A model generated the notes under the pieces. That model was not told the DNA's origin and made no database searches. It was given only the letters and a program-made list of their open reading frames with translations. A stretch of 64,000 nt of DNA from CAVQYV01 sp963718295 [NCBI: uncultured Methylomirabilota bacterium] (GTDB lineage Bacteria > Methylomirabilota > Methylomirabilia > CAVQYV01): positions 1 through 64,000 of the forward strand of contig CAVQYV010000014.1 of assembly GCA_963718295.1 (NCBI GenBank). The letters are read 5' to 3'. The translations under genes were made by a program, and so were the position numbers. This document shows, piece after piece, positions 32,856 to 41,538 of this stretch; within the stretch, counting starts at the first letter, position 1; each line of letters starts with the position of its first letter.

Positions 32856-33020
32856 GGAAGGATTAGGACCAAGAAGATCTATGGGCGGGCAATCCAACAA
32901 ATTAGCTCGGGGAGGAGGCGGAAGGTGTTTTGCGAGAGCGATTCTCGCAGCCTGCTGCCGGGAGCTCCGATTTCCCGGGGCCAGACTGGGAGCATCGTCA
33001 CCCATCACAGGAGGAGAGAA

Positions 33021-33734
33021 ATGCACAATCGAATTGCTATCTTCGCTCTATCCTTTCTCCTAATGGTAGTCAGCGGCTCTTTCGCCCATGATTTCTGGGT
33101 GGAAAAGGCAGGGACGACCCTCAAGGTAGTTTATGGCCACGGCGCCCAGAGGCTTCCCTACGATCCTTCCACGATCAAGGATGTAAGAGGATTTGATGGT
33201 CAGGGGAAAGAGATTCAGGTCGGAGTAGAGAAGAAAAAGGATAGCGCCCTGTTGGTTCCGAAAGGGGAGGCCGCAGTGATCACCATGATGGTGGATGACG
33301 GGTTCTGGGTGAAGACCATCATGGGTCTAAAAAAGATGTCCAAGAGACAGGCAGGCAAGAGGGTGATCGATGCCTATCAGGCGATGGATTGCTCGAAGGC
33401 AGTCCTGGCTTGGGGGGAGGCAGTAGGGAAGCCCCTGGGACTCAAGCTGGAGATCGTTCCCCTGCAAAATATCTTCGAGGTGAAGGCGGGCCATAAGTTA
33501 CCGGTAAAGGTCCTTTTGGACGGAGAGCCTCTGGCGAATGTAGAAGTGGAGTCCGTCGAGCACACCAGGACAGCGAAGACAGATGCGAGGGGCATCGCAG
33601 AGGTCCCGCTTTCCGGAGAGGGGTTGAAGGTGATTACTGCCCGGCACCGGCTGCCACTGAAGGGAAATCCGGACGCCGATTCCTTGAAGCTCACTGCTAC
33701 CCTGACCTTCGGGGAAAAGGGAGGGGGCAAGTAG
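33021..33734 (+). CDS. Periplasmic DUF4198 (NikK-like) accessory protein
   Basis: 237 residues from ATG 33021 (GGAGGAGAG upstream) with a signal peptide (cleavage SFA-HDF). The mature N-terminus begins HDFWVEK, a typical metal-site start, and contains further His (YGHGAQ, KAGHKLPV). DUF4198 proteins accompany ECF nickel/cobalt transporters as periplasmic components (NikK). It is predicted to deliver or sense the metal for CbiM. The next gene starts one nt after its stop. Confidence 0.75.
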   Translation: MHNRIAIFALSFLLMVVSGSFAHDFWVEKAGTTLKVVYGHGAQRLPYDPSTIKDVRGFDGQGKEIQVGVEKKKDSALLVPKGEAAVITMMVDDGFWVKTIMGLKKMSKRQAGKRVIDAYQAMDCSKAVLAWGEAVGKPLGLKLEIVPLQNIFEVKAGHKLPVKVLLDGEPLANVEVESVEHTRTAKTDARGIAEVPLSGEGLKVITARHRLPLKGNPDADSLKLTATLTFGEKGGGK

Positions 33735-33735
33735 G

Positions 33736-34191
33736 ATGAAAAAGCTGATATTGCTCATCATCACCTGCTTTTTCTGCTTGGCCGTGCCCCTCTTTTCTTA
33801 TGCCCACACGGTCAACTATCAGGTGGAGAACAAAGGCGTGACTGTCAGGGTATTCTATGCGGAGAATGACCCTGCGAGTTACGCCGAATATGAAGTTCAT
33901 GGCCCTGGCGACGATCTTCCGCACCAGAAGGGGCGAACGGATAAGAACGGCTGCGTCAGCTTCCTGCCGGACAGAAAGGGGGTCTGGAAAGTCAAGGTGT
34001 GGGGGGAGTCTGAGCATGGTTTCCACGGCACTGACGTATCCGTGGAGATCGAGGAGGGGCTGATGGTGAAAGGCTTCAAGAAGCCCTTGGTGGCGACCCA
34101 TCTCAAGCTATTCGTTGGAGTGAGCCTCATCTTGGGCCTCTTCGGTGTGATCACCCTTTGGAAGAACTGGAGAGGGAGGAAAAAGGCTTGA
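33736..34191 (+). CDS. Membrane-anchored periplasmic accessory protein (NikL-like)
   Basis: 151 residues. A signal peptide with cleavage SYA-HTV leaves an N-terminal His, an Ig-like periplasmic domain (VNYQVENKGVTVRVFY, HGPGDDLPHQK) and one C-terminal membrane helix (LFVGVSLILGLFGVITLW) with a Lys/Arg tail. This layout matches NikL-type components that replace CbiN/NikN in some ECF metal transporters. It is co-transcribed with the DUF4198 protein. Confidence 0.7.
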   Translation: MKKLILLIITCFFCLAVPLFSYAHTVNYQVENKGVTVRVFYAENDPASYAEYEVHGPGDDLPHQKGRTDKNGCVSFLPDRKGVWKVKVWGESEHGFHGTDVSVEIEEGLMVKGFKKPLVATHLKLFVGVSLILGLFGVITLWKNWRGRKKA

Positions 34192-34254
34192 GGCTTGAGC
34201 ATGGATGACGCAGGTTATTTCCTCTGATTTCACTTTCACCTATAGGAGGAGCGC

Positions 34255-35250
34255 ATGTTCAGGATGAGATGGTTCGGCTTGAATCTCTTCGCAGCTCTAA
34301 TCATCAGCTCTGGGGTTATTCTACCCGCCCAGTCCTGGGCCCATCACGGAGCAGTGAGCCTGGTGTACGGGCCCGGGGCGCCCATCTCCACCAGCTCCGC
34401 CCTGACCCTTCCTCAGGGAGGGTTTCTGGTCATGGCCAAAGTCGAGCAGGCTGAGTGGAGGAAATTCGACTGGGCCAGGCCGGAGAACAAGGACGAGTTC
34501 ACTTTCGCTTCCCTCGGCCTGGGTTATGGTTTCACCCCCTATCTGACGAGCACCCTCTTTATTCCCTATGTGGTCAAGCAGCAGGACAGGCTCGGAGACT
34601 CCTATGGGGGAGGGGATGCCCTCGCCCTCTTTCAATTGGGATTCAATTACGATTCCGGCAAGGGGTTTGGTTTGAACACCCCGGATGAGACGGCCATGTC
34701 CCTCGAGGCGTCTACCAAGACCTTCTTTTCCATATACGCGGGCGGCTCGGCCCCCAGCGGCGAGAGCCACAACGAGGACGAGTTCGGAGAGGAGTTCGAG
34801 CGGGGGATGCAGCCGGGGTTTCGCAGCCCCACCTTCTTGATCGGTCTGTCGGCGACCAAATATCTCTTTCACGGCTTGACCCTATGCGCCGATGCGGAGT
34901 ATACCATCTTCACCGAGAAGGACGATTTCAAGTTCGGCAACGAGTTCAAGGTGGACCTGGCGGGGGTATACGATCTCGTGACCAAGCCGGGAGTGGCGGG
35001 CCTGCAGGGTATCCTCGAGCTGAATCTGCTCAATGTGGCTAAAGACGAAGAAGGGGGGAAGGGAATTCCTAACTCCGGAGGGACGATCCTTTATGTATCC
35101 CCGGGGCTCCGCGTCAATTTCCCTCCGGTGAGCCTGGGATTCCTGTTGAAATTTCCTGCCTGGAAGGATTTGAACCGCCAGAGCGAGCAGCAAGGGGCGG
35201 AGGGACTGGAGAAGTATCGCGCTATTGTCAGCCTGTCCGTTTTCTTCTAA
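34255..35250 (+). CDS. Outer-membrane channel-like protein in the metal import operon
   Basis: 331 residues with signal peptide (cleavage SWA-HHG), so the mature protein begins His-His. The remainder alternates amphipathic strands typical of a 12-14-strand barrel and ends in the aromatic Phe-Phe that guides barrel insertion. It lies inside the ECF operon between NikL-like and CbiQ genes. Inferred to be the outer-membrane entry pore for nickel or cobalt. TonB box not seen; passive channel more likely. Confidence 0.65.
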   Translation: MFRMRWFGLNLFAALIISSGVILPAQSWAHHGAVSLVYGPGAPISTSSALTLPQGGFLVMAKVEQAEWRKFDWARPENKDEFTFASLGLGYGFTPYLTSTLFIPYVVKQQDRLGDSYGGGDALALFQLGFNYDSGKGFGLNTPDETAMSLEASTKTFFSIYAGGSAPSGESHNEDEFGEEFERGMQPGFRSPTFLIGLSATKYLFHGLTLCADAEYTIFTEKDDFKFGNEFKVDLAGVYDLVTKPGVAGLQGILELNLLNVAKDEEGGKGIPNSGGTILYVSPGLRVNFPPVSLGFLLKFPAWKDLNRQSEQQGAEGLEKYRAIVSLSVFF

Positions 35251-35319
35251 TAGGCGGAATGAAGTGGCAAACTTTGGCGCGAGGAAGGGATTTCTTTCCT
35301 GCAAAGGAGAGCGACGATC

Positions 35320-36270
35320 TTGACACCCAAGTGGATGATATCATCAGAGCCGGCGGCGAATCAGCCCCTGCAGCTACCCCTTCACTCAGGGAACAAGGGA
35401 CTACGCAAGAGGTCTTTTCTCGAAAAAACCCTGGTGGAGCTCACCTCCGTGCTCCAGGAGTCCGTTTTCTCGGAGGCCTATGCCTCTCTCCCCGGCCTTC
35501 TGCAGGGTCTCGACCCTCGGGTTAAATTCGCCGCGCTCCTTTTCTTTCTGGTTGTAGCCAGCCTGGTGCATTCGATCCCGGTCCTGGTGGGGATCTATCT
35601 TCTCACCCTGGTGCTGGCCCAGCTCTCCCGGATTGGTCTGCCCTTCTTCATCAAGCGGGTCTGGCTGTTCATTCCGATCTTCGCAGGGATCATCGCGCTG
35701 CCTGCCATCTTCAATGTGATCACGCCGGGGGAGGTTTGGGTGCCCATATTTCATCTGCCCCGGGCCTATTCCTGGGGACCGTATCATATCCCCCAGGTGG
35801 TGGGCATCAGCCGGCAGGGAACCATGGGGGCCCTGGTATTTTTGTGCCGGGTGGCGGCCTCGGTCTCGTTGGTGGTGCTGGTTACCCTGAGCACTCGTTG
35901 GGACCATCTGTTAAAGGCCCTTCGAGTAGTCAGGATTCCCCAGATCTTCGTCCTGACCCTGGGGATGACCTATCGCTACATCCAGCTTCTGGCCAGGCTG
36001 GTTCAGGAGATGTATTGGGCGAAAAAGAGCCGGACCCTCAAGTTCTCGAAGATCAGGGCGGAACAGGGCTGGATTGCCTCGCGCATGGCAACCCTGTTTC
36101 GCAAATCCCTTCAGCTCAGCCAACAGGTGCATGGGGCCATGCGCTCCCGGGGGTTCGACGGAGAAGCAAGGACCCTGCAGACCTTCCAGGTAAGGGCCAG
36201 GGACTATGTGGCGATCCTTACCTCTGTGTTCCTGGGGAGCCTCCTTCTCTGGTGGGATCGCCTTCTGTGA
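35320..36270 (+). CDS. cbiQ: ECF transporter T component (CbiQ/NikQ)
   Basis: 316 residues from TTG 35320 with AAAGGAGA upstream. Five or so hydrophobic helices, then the coupling helices with 'LGMTYRYIQLLARLVQEMY' and the Ala-Arg-containing motif AMRSRGFDGE, which fits the XRX signature that docks the ATPase. The N-terminal 60 residues extend beyond the usual cytosolic start. It joins CbiM to the ATPase. Confidence 0.9.
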   Translation: MTPKWMISSEPAANQPLQLPLHSGNKGLRKRSFLEKTLVELTSVLQESVFSEAYASLPGLLQGLDPRVKFAALLFFLVVASLVHSIPVLVGIYLLTLVLAQLSRIGLPFFIKRVWLFIPIFAGIIALPAIFNVITPGEVWVPIFHLPRAYSWGPYHIPQVVGISRQGTMGALVFLCRVAASVSLVVLVTLSTRWDHLLKALRVVRIPQIFVLTLGMTYRYIQLLARLVQEMYWAKKSRTLKFSKIRAEQGWIASRMATLFRKSLQLSQQVHGAMRSRGFDGEARTLQTFQVRARDYVAILTSVFLGSLLLWWDRLL

Positions 36271-36319
36271 TCCCAATGTCCCAATGGGGTTTTCAAATCA
36301 GGGTGTTGCGGAGGAAGAC

Positions 36320-37165
36320 ATGTCCACCCCGGTATTTCGGCTGACAGGCGTCAGCTACTACTATCTAAACAAAATACCCGCGGTTCGAGATGTGAGCCTG
36401 GAGGTGCTGCCGGGGGAGCGCATCGCCATCCTGGGTGCCAATGGATCGGGGAAATCAACCCTCATGCATCTCTTGGATGGACTCCTTCTTCCTTCCTCGG
36501 GCGAGCTTTTGGCCTTCGGCCAGGAGATGACGGAAAAGAGATTGGAGGATCCGGAGTTCAATCGCCTTTTCCGGGCCAAGGTGGGATTCCTGTTCCAGAA
36601 TCCAGATGTGCAGCTTTTCTGCTCCAATGTGTGGGATGAGGTGGCCTTTGGCCCACTCCAGTTAGATCTGCCGCGGGAGGAGGTCTTGCGTCGCGTCGAA
36701 GATGTGATGGAGATGTTAGGGATTGGGGAATTGAGGGATCGGCCCCCCTATGCCCTGAGCGGAGGGGAGAAGAGAAGGGTAGCCATCGGCTCCATCCTTT
36801 CCATGAATCCCCAGGTGCTGATCCTGGATGAGCCCACCAACGGCCTGGATCCACGGACCCAGCAATGGCTGATCGAGCTGCTGGCCGAGCTGCATCTGGC
36901 GGGGAAAACCCTCATCACCGCCACCCACGACCTCTCCATCGTGGATGAGATCGCAGACCGGGTCCTGGTCATGAATGAGAGCCATAGCGTAGTGGCCGAG
37001 GGACCCGCCTCCAAAATCCTGAATGACTTCGACCTGCTCCTGGAGGTGAACCTCATCCACGAGCATGTTCACCGCCATGGGGATATCATCCACCATCACG
37101 GACATACCCATTTCTTTACCCATGACCACCCTCACAGCGATGAGGGGGAATCGAAAAGGAAATAG
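36320..37165 (+). CDS. cbiO: ECF transporter ATPase (CbiO/NikO) with His-rich tail
   Basis: 281 residues from ATG 36320 (GGAGGAAGA upstream). Walker A GANGSGKST, Q-loop LFQNPDVQLF typical of ECF ATPases, signature ALSGGEKRRVAIG, Walker B VLILDEPTNGLDP, H-loop THD. The last 40 residues hold about 14 His (HEHVHRHGDIIHHHGHTHFF), a metal-binding extension that could store or sense Ni2+/Co2+ on the cytosolic side. It hydrolyses ATP to drive import. Confidence 0.93.
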   Translation: MSTPVFRLTGVSYYYLNKIPAVRDVSLEVLPGERIAILGANGSGKSTLMHLLDGLLLPSSGELLAFGQEMTEKRLEDPEFNRLFRAKVGFLFQNPDVQLFCSNVWDEVAFGPLQLDLPREEVLRRVEDVMEMLGIGELRDRPPYALSGGEKRRVAIGSILSMNPQVLILDEPTNGLDPRTQQWLIELLAELHLAGKTLITATHDLSIVDEIADRVLVMNESHSVVAEGPASKILNDFDLLLEVNLIHEHVHRHGDIIHHHGHTHFFTHDHPHSDEGESKRK

Positions 37166-37266
37166 CAGCAAGGCCTCTTAAGCTTCCCTGCCCTTCCGTT
37201 GTTCCCTCCCCTCCCCATTCGGTGAGATCCCCTGCCGGCGGCCCTTAATGCGGTTCCATGAGGGCC

Positions 37267-37653
37267 CTACTTCGGCTGGGCGGCTGCCCTCTCCCGCAGC
37301 AGCTTCTCGATCCCCGGTGGCGAGTAGAAGAATGCGATGCATAAGTTATCCGTGGAGGTGTTGGTGAAACCATGTTGACATCCTTGGGGTGTCAGGACGA
37401 CGCTACCTTTGCTGACCTTATATTCTTTTCCCTCCACGGTAGCGATGCCACGGCCGTCATAGACGAACATGATCTCCTCTTCCCCGGTATGGGCGTGGTA
37501 AGGAATACTGCTTCCGGGAGGCACATCCACGGTCCCCATCAAGAACTCCTTGGTATCGGAGTTTGCGGGTTCCACGATCAGATGGACGGTCCGGTCCGGC
37601 CCCCTGAACTCTAACCTCTCTCCCTCTTCCTTGCGAAATACGAGCTTTTTCAA
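37267..37653 (-). CDS. Small cupin-domain protein
   Basis: 128 residues from TTG 37653, overlapping the upstream stop (TTGA). Single cupin barrel with metal ligands in 'PYHAHTGEEEIMFVYDGRG' (His, His, Glu) and a second-motif His in CQHGFTNTS. Likely a sugar-binding or dioxygenase-type cupin; substrate unknown. Coupled to the LbH acyltransferase-like gene before it. Confidence 0.75.
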   Translation of the reverse strand: MKKLVFRKEEGERLEFRGPDRTVHLIVEPANSDTKEFLMGTVDVPPGSSIPYHAHTGEEEIMFVYDGRGIATVEGKEYKVSKGSVVLTPQGCQHGFTNTSTDNLCIAFFYSPPGIEKLLRERAAAQPK

Positions 37654-38435
37654 ACCTCTTCTCCTTTCCTTTCCTCAAGTGATCCGGCCGAGGTTCTTTC
37701 CTCGGGACCGCATCCCTTCGAAGATGCCGCCTCAGAGTCAAAGCCTGCAAGCGTGCAGGTCGGCTTTTGATAGCCCACGACTGCTCCATCGGGTATCCTG
37801 AAATAGTACGGAGAGAGCACCGTGTTGGGCAACGTCCTCACGTGATCTCCAATTTCAATCATGCCCATCGCCGCGCCGGTGGAAATCTTACAATCGGAGC
37901 CGATGGAGACGACCCCGAAACGAAACTTGCCCAGCCCTTCATAGGCATGGACGGTGACCCGGGTGAAGGCCCCGAGCAGGGTGCGATCGCCAACAAAGAT
38001 GAGCTCTGGCCGGAAATGGTCCAGCCAGACCCCCATCATGATTTCGGTATCCCGTCCAATATGGACACCTAAGAGGCGATAAAGGCGGATCTTGAAGGGA
38101 GAGCCTTTCAGCACCATGGCCGAAAAGATCGCCAGCAGGTTGACAGTGCGCCGGAGCCAACCCAAGTTCACATCACGCCAGTTCACGGCGTTTTTCTCCG
38201 AGGGATTTCCCAGTCCATAGATCGTATAGTGCCGCTTGCGTACCTTGAAAAAGGCCTCCAAATTGGCCCTCCCCTCCGGAGTCCGGGGATCGAGTTCCTT
38301 CACATTTATGCCTCTCCCCGAGGAGGTCTTGGAAATGAAGATATCCCGACCCTTCCGCTGGGAATATTGGATGCAGCGGGAGAGGATCTCGCGAGTCACC
38401 CGCTCCATCGTCTCTTGGATCTCTTTCTCCCACAT
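37650..38435 (-). CDS. Left-handed beta-helix (hexapeptide) protein
   Basis: 261 residues from ATG 38435 with GGAG upstream. After a helical N-terminus (residues 1-120, with one hydrophobic patch) come hexapeptide turns: 'VHIGRDTEIMMGVWLD', 'IFVGDRTLLGAF', 'VSIGSDCKISTGAAMGMIEIGDHV', the fold of acyl and sugar O-transferases. Substrate unknown; with the translationally coupled cupin it may modify a sugar or lipid. Confidence 0.65.
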   Translation of the reverse strand: MWEKEIQETMERVTREILSRCIQYSQRKGRDIFISKTSSGRGINVKELDPRTPEGRANLEAFFKVRKRHYTIYGLGNPSEKNAVNWRDVNLGWLRRTVNLLAIFSAMVLKGSPFKIRLYRLLGVHIGRDTEIMMGVWLDHFRPELIFVGDRTLLGAFTRVTVHAYEGLGKFRFGVVSIGSDCKISTGAAMGMIEIGDHVRTLPNTVLSPYYFRIPDGAVVGYQKPTCTLAGFDSEAASSKGCGPEERTSAGSLEERKGEEV

Positions 38436-38571
38436 GATGTGAACTCCGCCCCTCAATGGTTCAAATGTCTTCTGTAGGCGGAAAGATATAATCTCTTGCT
38501 GCTCCTGTCAATGAGCAGGAGGAGGCTCGCCCTGCAAATCTCATGTCAGGCTCTACGGCGCGGCACCCATC

Positions 38572-38600
38572 TTGACAGGGGGTTGCGATTATTGTATGAA
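38572..38600 (+). promoter_or_regulatory. Promoter of the cobalamin gene cluster
   Basis: TTGACA (38572-38577), 17 nt, TATGAA (38595-38600). The leader of about 150 nt to cobU contains the terminator at 38714-38745. No conserved B12 box is seen in it, so the arrangement is not a recognisable cobalamin riboswitch. The rest of 38436-38761 holds no gene. Confidence 0.65.
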
Positions 38601-38713
38601 ACACACAGATCTGGCATTTAGGGTAAGGATGCAGGATGCGGTGGGCCTGTTGGGGCTCGCTTCACGAGAGGCTTCTTCGATGTTCGGACAGATGGAGATA
38701 ATCTGCTGAAATC

Positions 38714-38745
38714 AACCCTCAGCCGGAAGAAGGCAGAGGGTTTTT
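38714..38745 (+). terminator. Terminator hairpin just before cobU
   Basis: AACCCTC and GCC pair with GGC and GAGGGTT around GGAAGAA (38714-38742), followed by TTTTT. Only 17 nt separate it from the cobU start, so it interrupts the leader of the promoter at 38572-38600: the layout of an attenuator. Confidence 0.75.
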
Positions 38746-38761
38746 CGTTTAAGGGGATGAT

Positions 38762-39286
38762 ATGATGACTCTCATTCTCGGTGGGGCCCGCAGTGGCAAG
38801 AGCGAGCTGGCCCTGCGATTAGCCCAGGAGGTCCCGGGGCGCAGGGCGTTTGTGGCCACTGCCCAGGCCAGCGACGCGGAGATGGTGGAGCGCATCGAGC
38901 GCCATCAAAGGAGGAGAGGGCCAGGCTGGGAGCTCTTCGAGGAACCCCTGGAGGTCGGATGTCTCCTGCGGCGGATCGGACCCCAATTCGAGGTCATCCT
39001 GGTGGATTGCCTTACCCTCTGGATCTCCAATCGTCTCATGGCCGCGGGGGAAAATCGGGACGAGGAGACCCTGGGGGAGGAATTGGAGCGAATCCGGGAA
39101 ATCGGCGACCAGCCCGGCCTTCAGCTCTTCCTGGTGAGCAACGAGGTGGGGATGGGGATCGTGCCGGATAATGCCCTGGCCCGAGCCTTTCGCGATTGGA
39201 CCGGCAGAGCCCATCAGAGCCTGGCCCAGGCCGCGGATGTCGTCTATTTCTGTGTGGCCGGCCTGCCCATGAAGCTGAAAGGCTGA
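38762..39286 (+). CDS. cobU: Adenosylcobinamide kinase/GTP:cobinamide-phosphate guanylyltransferase
   Basis: 174 residues. P-loop GGARSGKS at 7-14, the guanylylated His in ERIERHQRRRG (about 46), and 'LVDCLTLWISN' match CobU/CobP. It phosphorylates adenosylcobinamide and attaches GMP. The first of five consecutive lower-ligand assembly genes. Start ATG-ATG with AAGGGG upstream. Confidence 0.93.
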   Translation: MMTLILGGARSGKSELALRLAQEVPGRRAFVATAQASDAEMVERIERHQRRRGPGWELFEEPLEVGCLLRRIGPQFEVILVDCLTLWISNRLMAAGENRDEETLGEELERIREIGDQPGLQLFLVSNEVGMGIVPDNALARAFRDWTGRAHQSLAQAADVVYFCVAGLPMKLKG

Positions 39287-39289
39287 GCG

Positions 39290-39671
39290 ATGAAGACGGA
39301 GGAGGCAGTCATCCTGTTGGCCCACGGGAGCCAATCCTCCGGGGCCGGGGAGGGCGTGCAGGAGGTCACTTCCCAGGTGAGAGAGCGCCTGGGTGGGAGT
39401 CAGGTGATCCTGGCCTTTCTGCAGTTCAATCACCCAAACCTGGCAGAGGCGATCGAGCAGGCCGTGGCGGAAGGAATGAAGAGGATTGTTGTCGTTCCCT
39501 TCTTCCTGGCCTCTGGCGTTCATGTGAGAGAGGACGTTCCGGAAGGGCTAAAGCAGGCCCGGCTCAGGAATCCTGGGGTAGAAATCCTCCTCTCTCCCCC
39601 TGCTCCCTGATCCCCGGATCGCCGAGATCCTGGTGGATCGGGTTGGGGAGGCGCTGACCAAGGAGCGATGA
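39290..39671 (+). pseudogene. cbiX: CbiX-type sirohydrochlorin cobaltochelatase, frameshifted C-terminus
   Basis: The frame from ATG 39290 shows the chelatase His in LLAHGSQ and 'VVVPFFLASGVHVREDVP', then stops at 39610. One C too many in CCCCC near 39593-39599 would explain it: in the other frame the sequence continues LLPDPRIAEILVDRVGEALTKER to TGA 39671, the normal family end, giving about 127 residues. So either a recent mutation or a homopolymer read error; the catalytic His residues are upstream and intact. It inserts cobalt into sirohydrochlorin. Confidence 0.85.
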
Positions 39672-39745
39672 GAGGAAGATGAGCGCGCCTCCACAAGAGA
39701 CGGGTGGGAATGGATATGGATGCGGGTGAGCGCTGAGGAGTGATC

Positions 39746-40804
39746 ATGAGGAAGTTGGAACAGGTAGTAAAGGGGATCCGACCCATCGATCAGGACCTAT
39801 CCCGGCAGGCCCAGGAGCGGTTGGATAGTCTGACGAAACCCAAAGGATCCTTGGGGCGGCTGGAGGAGGTGGCCCGACGGGTGGTGGCCATTACTGGAAA
39901 TCTCAGGCCGAGGATCGAGAAGAAGCAGGTCCTGCTCTTTGCCGCGGATCATGGGGTGGTGGAGGAGGGGGTGACCCTCTATCCCCTGGAGGTCACCGCC
40001 CAGATGGTCTTCAATTTCCTGCGGGGAGGGGCGGCCATCAACGTGCTCGCCCGCCAGGCCCGGGCCGAGGTGCTGGTGGTCGATATTGGCGTGAGATCCG
40101 ACTTCCCCGAGCTGCCTGGCCTGAGGCAAGCCAAGCTGGCCCGTGGGACAAAGAACTTGGCCAGAGGACCTGCCATGACCAGGGACCTGGCCGTTTCCGC
40201 CCTAAAGACGGGCATCCAAATCGCGGAGGAGGCCATTCAAGAGGGGGCTGATCTGCTCGCCACCGGCGACATGGGGATCGGGAATACGACGGCGAGCAGT
40301 GCAATCCTGGCCGCCTTCTCCGGCCTTCCGGTCTCCGAGGTGACCGGAAGGGGCACGGGCATACCGGATGAGATCTGGAAAAGGAAAGTCAAGGTCATCG
40401 AAAGGGCCCTGGAGGTGAATTCCCCCGATCCCGCCGACCCGCTCGATGTGCTCTCCAAGGTGGGAGGACTGGAGATTGCGGGCATCGCAGGGGCCGCGTT
40501 GGGTGGGGCATTGCATCGCGTTCCGGTCATTTTGGATGGCTTTATTTCAGGGGCGGCGGGCCTGGTTGCCGCTCGCTTGCAGCCGCGGGTGGCCGAGTAC
40601 CTTTTTGCTTCCCACCTCTCCTTTGAGCCTGGACATAAGGAATTGTTGAAGCTGATGGATCTGAGACCGCTCCTCGATCTGGACCTGCGCCTGGGAGAGG
40701 GAACCGGAGCCGTGCTGGCCATGGGGCTGGTCGAGGCGGCGGTAAGGATCCTGACAGAGATGGCGACTTTTGAAGAGGCAGGGGTTTCCCAGGAGTCCAC
40801 TTGA
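39746..40804 (+). CDS. cobT: Nicotinate-nucleotide:dimethylbenzimidazole phosphoribosyltransferase
   Basis: 352 residues from ATG 39746 (GAGGAG 6 nt before; a GTG at 39740 is possible). 'DHGVVEEGVT', the Gly-rich 'GDMGIGNTTASSAIL' and the catalytic-Glu segment 'LRLGEGTGAVLAM' define CobT. It makes alpha-ribazole phosphate, the lower ligand precursor. Its stop overlaps the cobS start. Confidence 0.95.
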   Translation: MRKLEQVVKGIRPIDQDLSRQAQERLDSLTKPKGSLGRLEEVARRVVAITGNLRPRIEKKQVLLFAADHGVVEEGVTLYPLEVTAQMVFNFLRGGAAINVLARQARAEVLVVDIGVRSDFPELPGLRQAKLARGTKNLARGPAMTRDLAVSALKTGIQIAEEAIQEGADLLATGDMGIGNTTASSAILAAFSGLPVSEVTGRGTGIPDEIWKRKVKVIERALEVNSPDPADPLDVLSKVGGLEIAGIAGAALGGALHRVPVILDGFISGAAGLVAARLQPRVAEYLFASHLSFEPGHKELLKLMDLRPLLDLDLRLGEGTGAVLAMGLVEAAVRILTEMATFEEAGVSQEST

Positions 40805-41538
40805 GATCCTTCTTTCTTGCCCTCCAATTCCTGACCATTTTCCCCTATCCAAAGGGACTCACCACCCAGGACGGGGATCTGGCAAGATCCATGGGTCATT
40901 ATTCCACGATCGGAGCTCTCCTGGGAGCCGGCCTGTACCTGGGCGATCGGCTCCTCTGGGGCCGTATTCCGCTGGATATGATCAATCTCCTCCTCCTCGC
41001 GGCGTTAGCCATCCTCACCGGGTGTCTTCACTGGGATGGCTTCGCAGATACGATCGACGCTTTGGGTGGAACGCGGACCCGGGAGGAAAGACTGGCCATC
41101 ATGAAGGATAGCCGGCTGGGGGCCTTCGGCGCCTTGGGCCTCATTTTCTTGATCCTCTGGGACCTGGCTGCACTCCATCACCTGACATCTCATCGAGGCA
41201 CCTACCTTTTTCTGGCACCATTGCTCTCTCGATTCTCCATGGTAACCCTCGCCCTGACCCAGCCTTACGCCCGGAGGGAGGGGGGACTGGGGAGATCTTT
41301 CGTGGAGCAAGTAAGCCTCAAGGAGCTGGGGCTTGCGGGAGGGGTGGCAGTGGTTGCCTGTACCGCTCTCCTGGGGATTCCGGGGATCTTCCTTTTCTGC
41401 CTGGTCAGCGGCTTCGCCCTGCTCCTGGGAGCTTTTTTCCGCAGCCGATTCGGGGGGATCACCGGGGATACTTTAGGCGCCAGTAACGAAATGATGATGG
41501 CCCTGGTCTGGTTCTTCGGGTGCATCCAGGGGAGATGA
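40801..41538 (+). CDS. cobS: Adenosylcobinamide-GDP ribazoletransferase (cobalamin synthase)
   Basis: 245 residues from TTG 40801, overlapping cobT. Integral membrane protein with the active-site DGFADTIDALGG and 'RLGAFGALGL', and the C-terminal 'GGITGDTLGASNEM'. It joins AdoCbi-GDP to alpha-ribazole. Confidence 0.95.
   Translation: MRSFFLALQFLTIFPYPKGLTTQDGDLARSMGHYSTIGALLGAGLYLGDRLLWGRIPLDMINLLLLAALAILTGCLHWDGFADTIDALGGTRTREERLAIMKDSRLGAFGALGLIFLILWDLAALHHLTSHRGTYLFLAPLLSRFSMVTLALTQPYARREGGLGRSFVEQVSLKELGLAGGVAVVACTALLGIPGIFLFCLVSGFALLLGAFFRSRFGGITGDTLGASNEMMMALVWFFGCIQGR

Noticed and set aside
38572-38761. Cobalamin riboswitch before cobU
   Set aside because: Looked for the conserved B12 box and core; not seen. 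Only promoter and terminator are supported.
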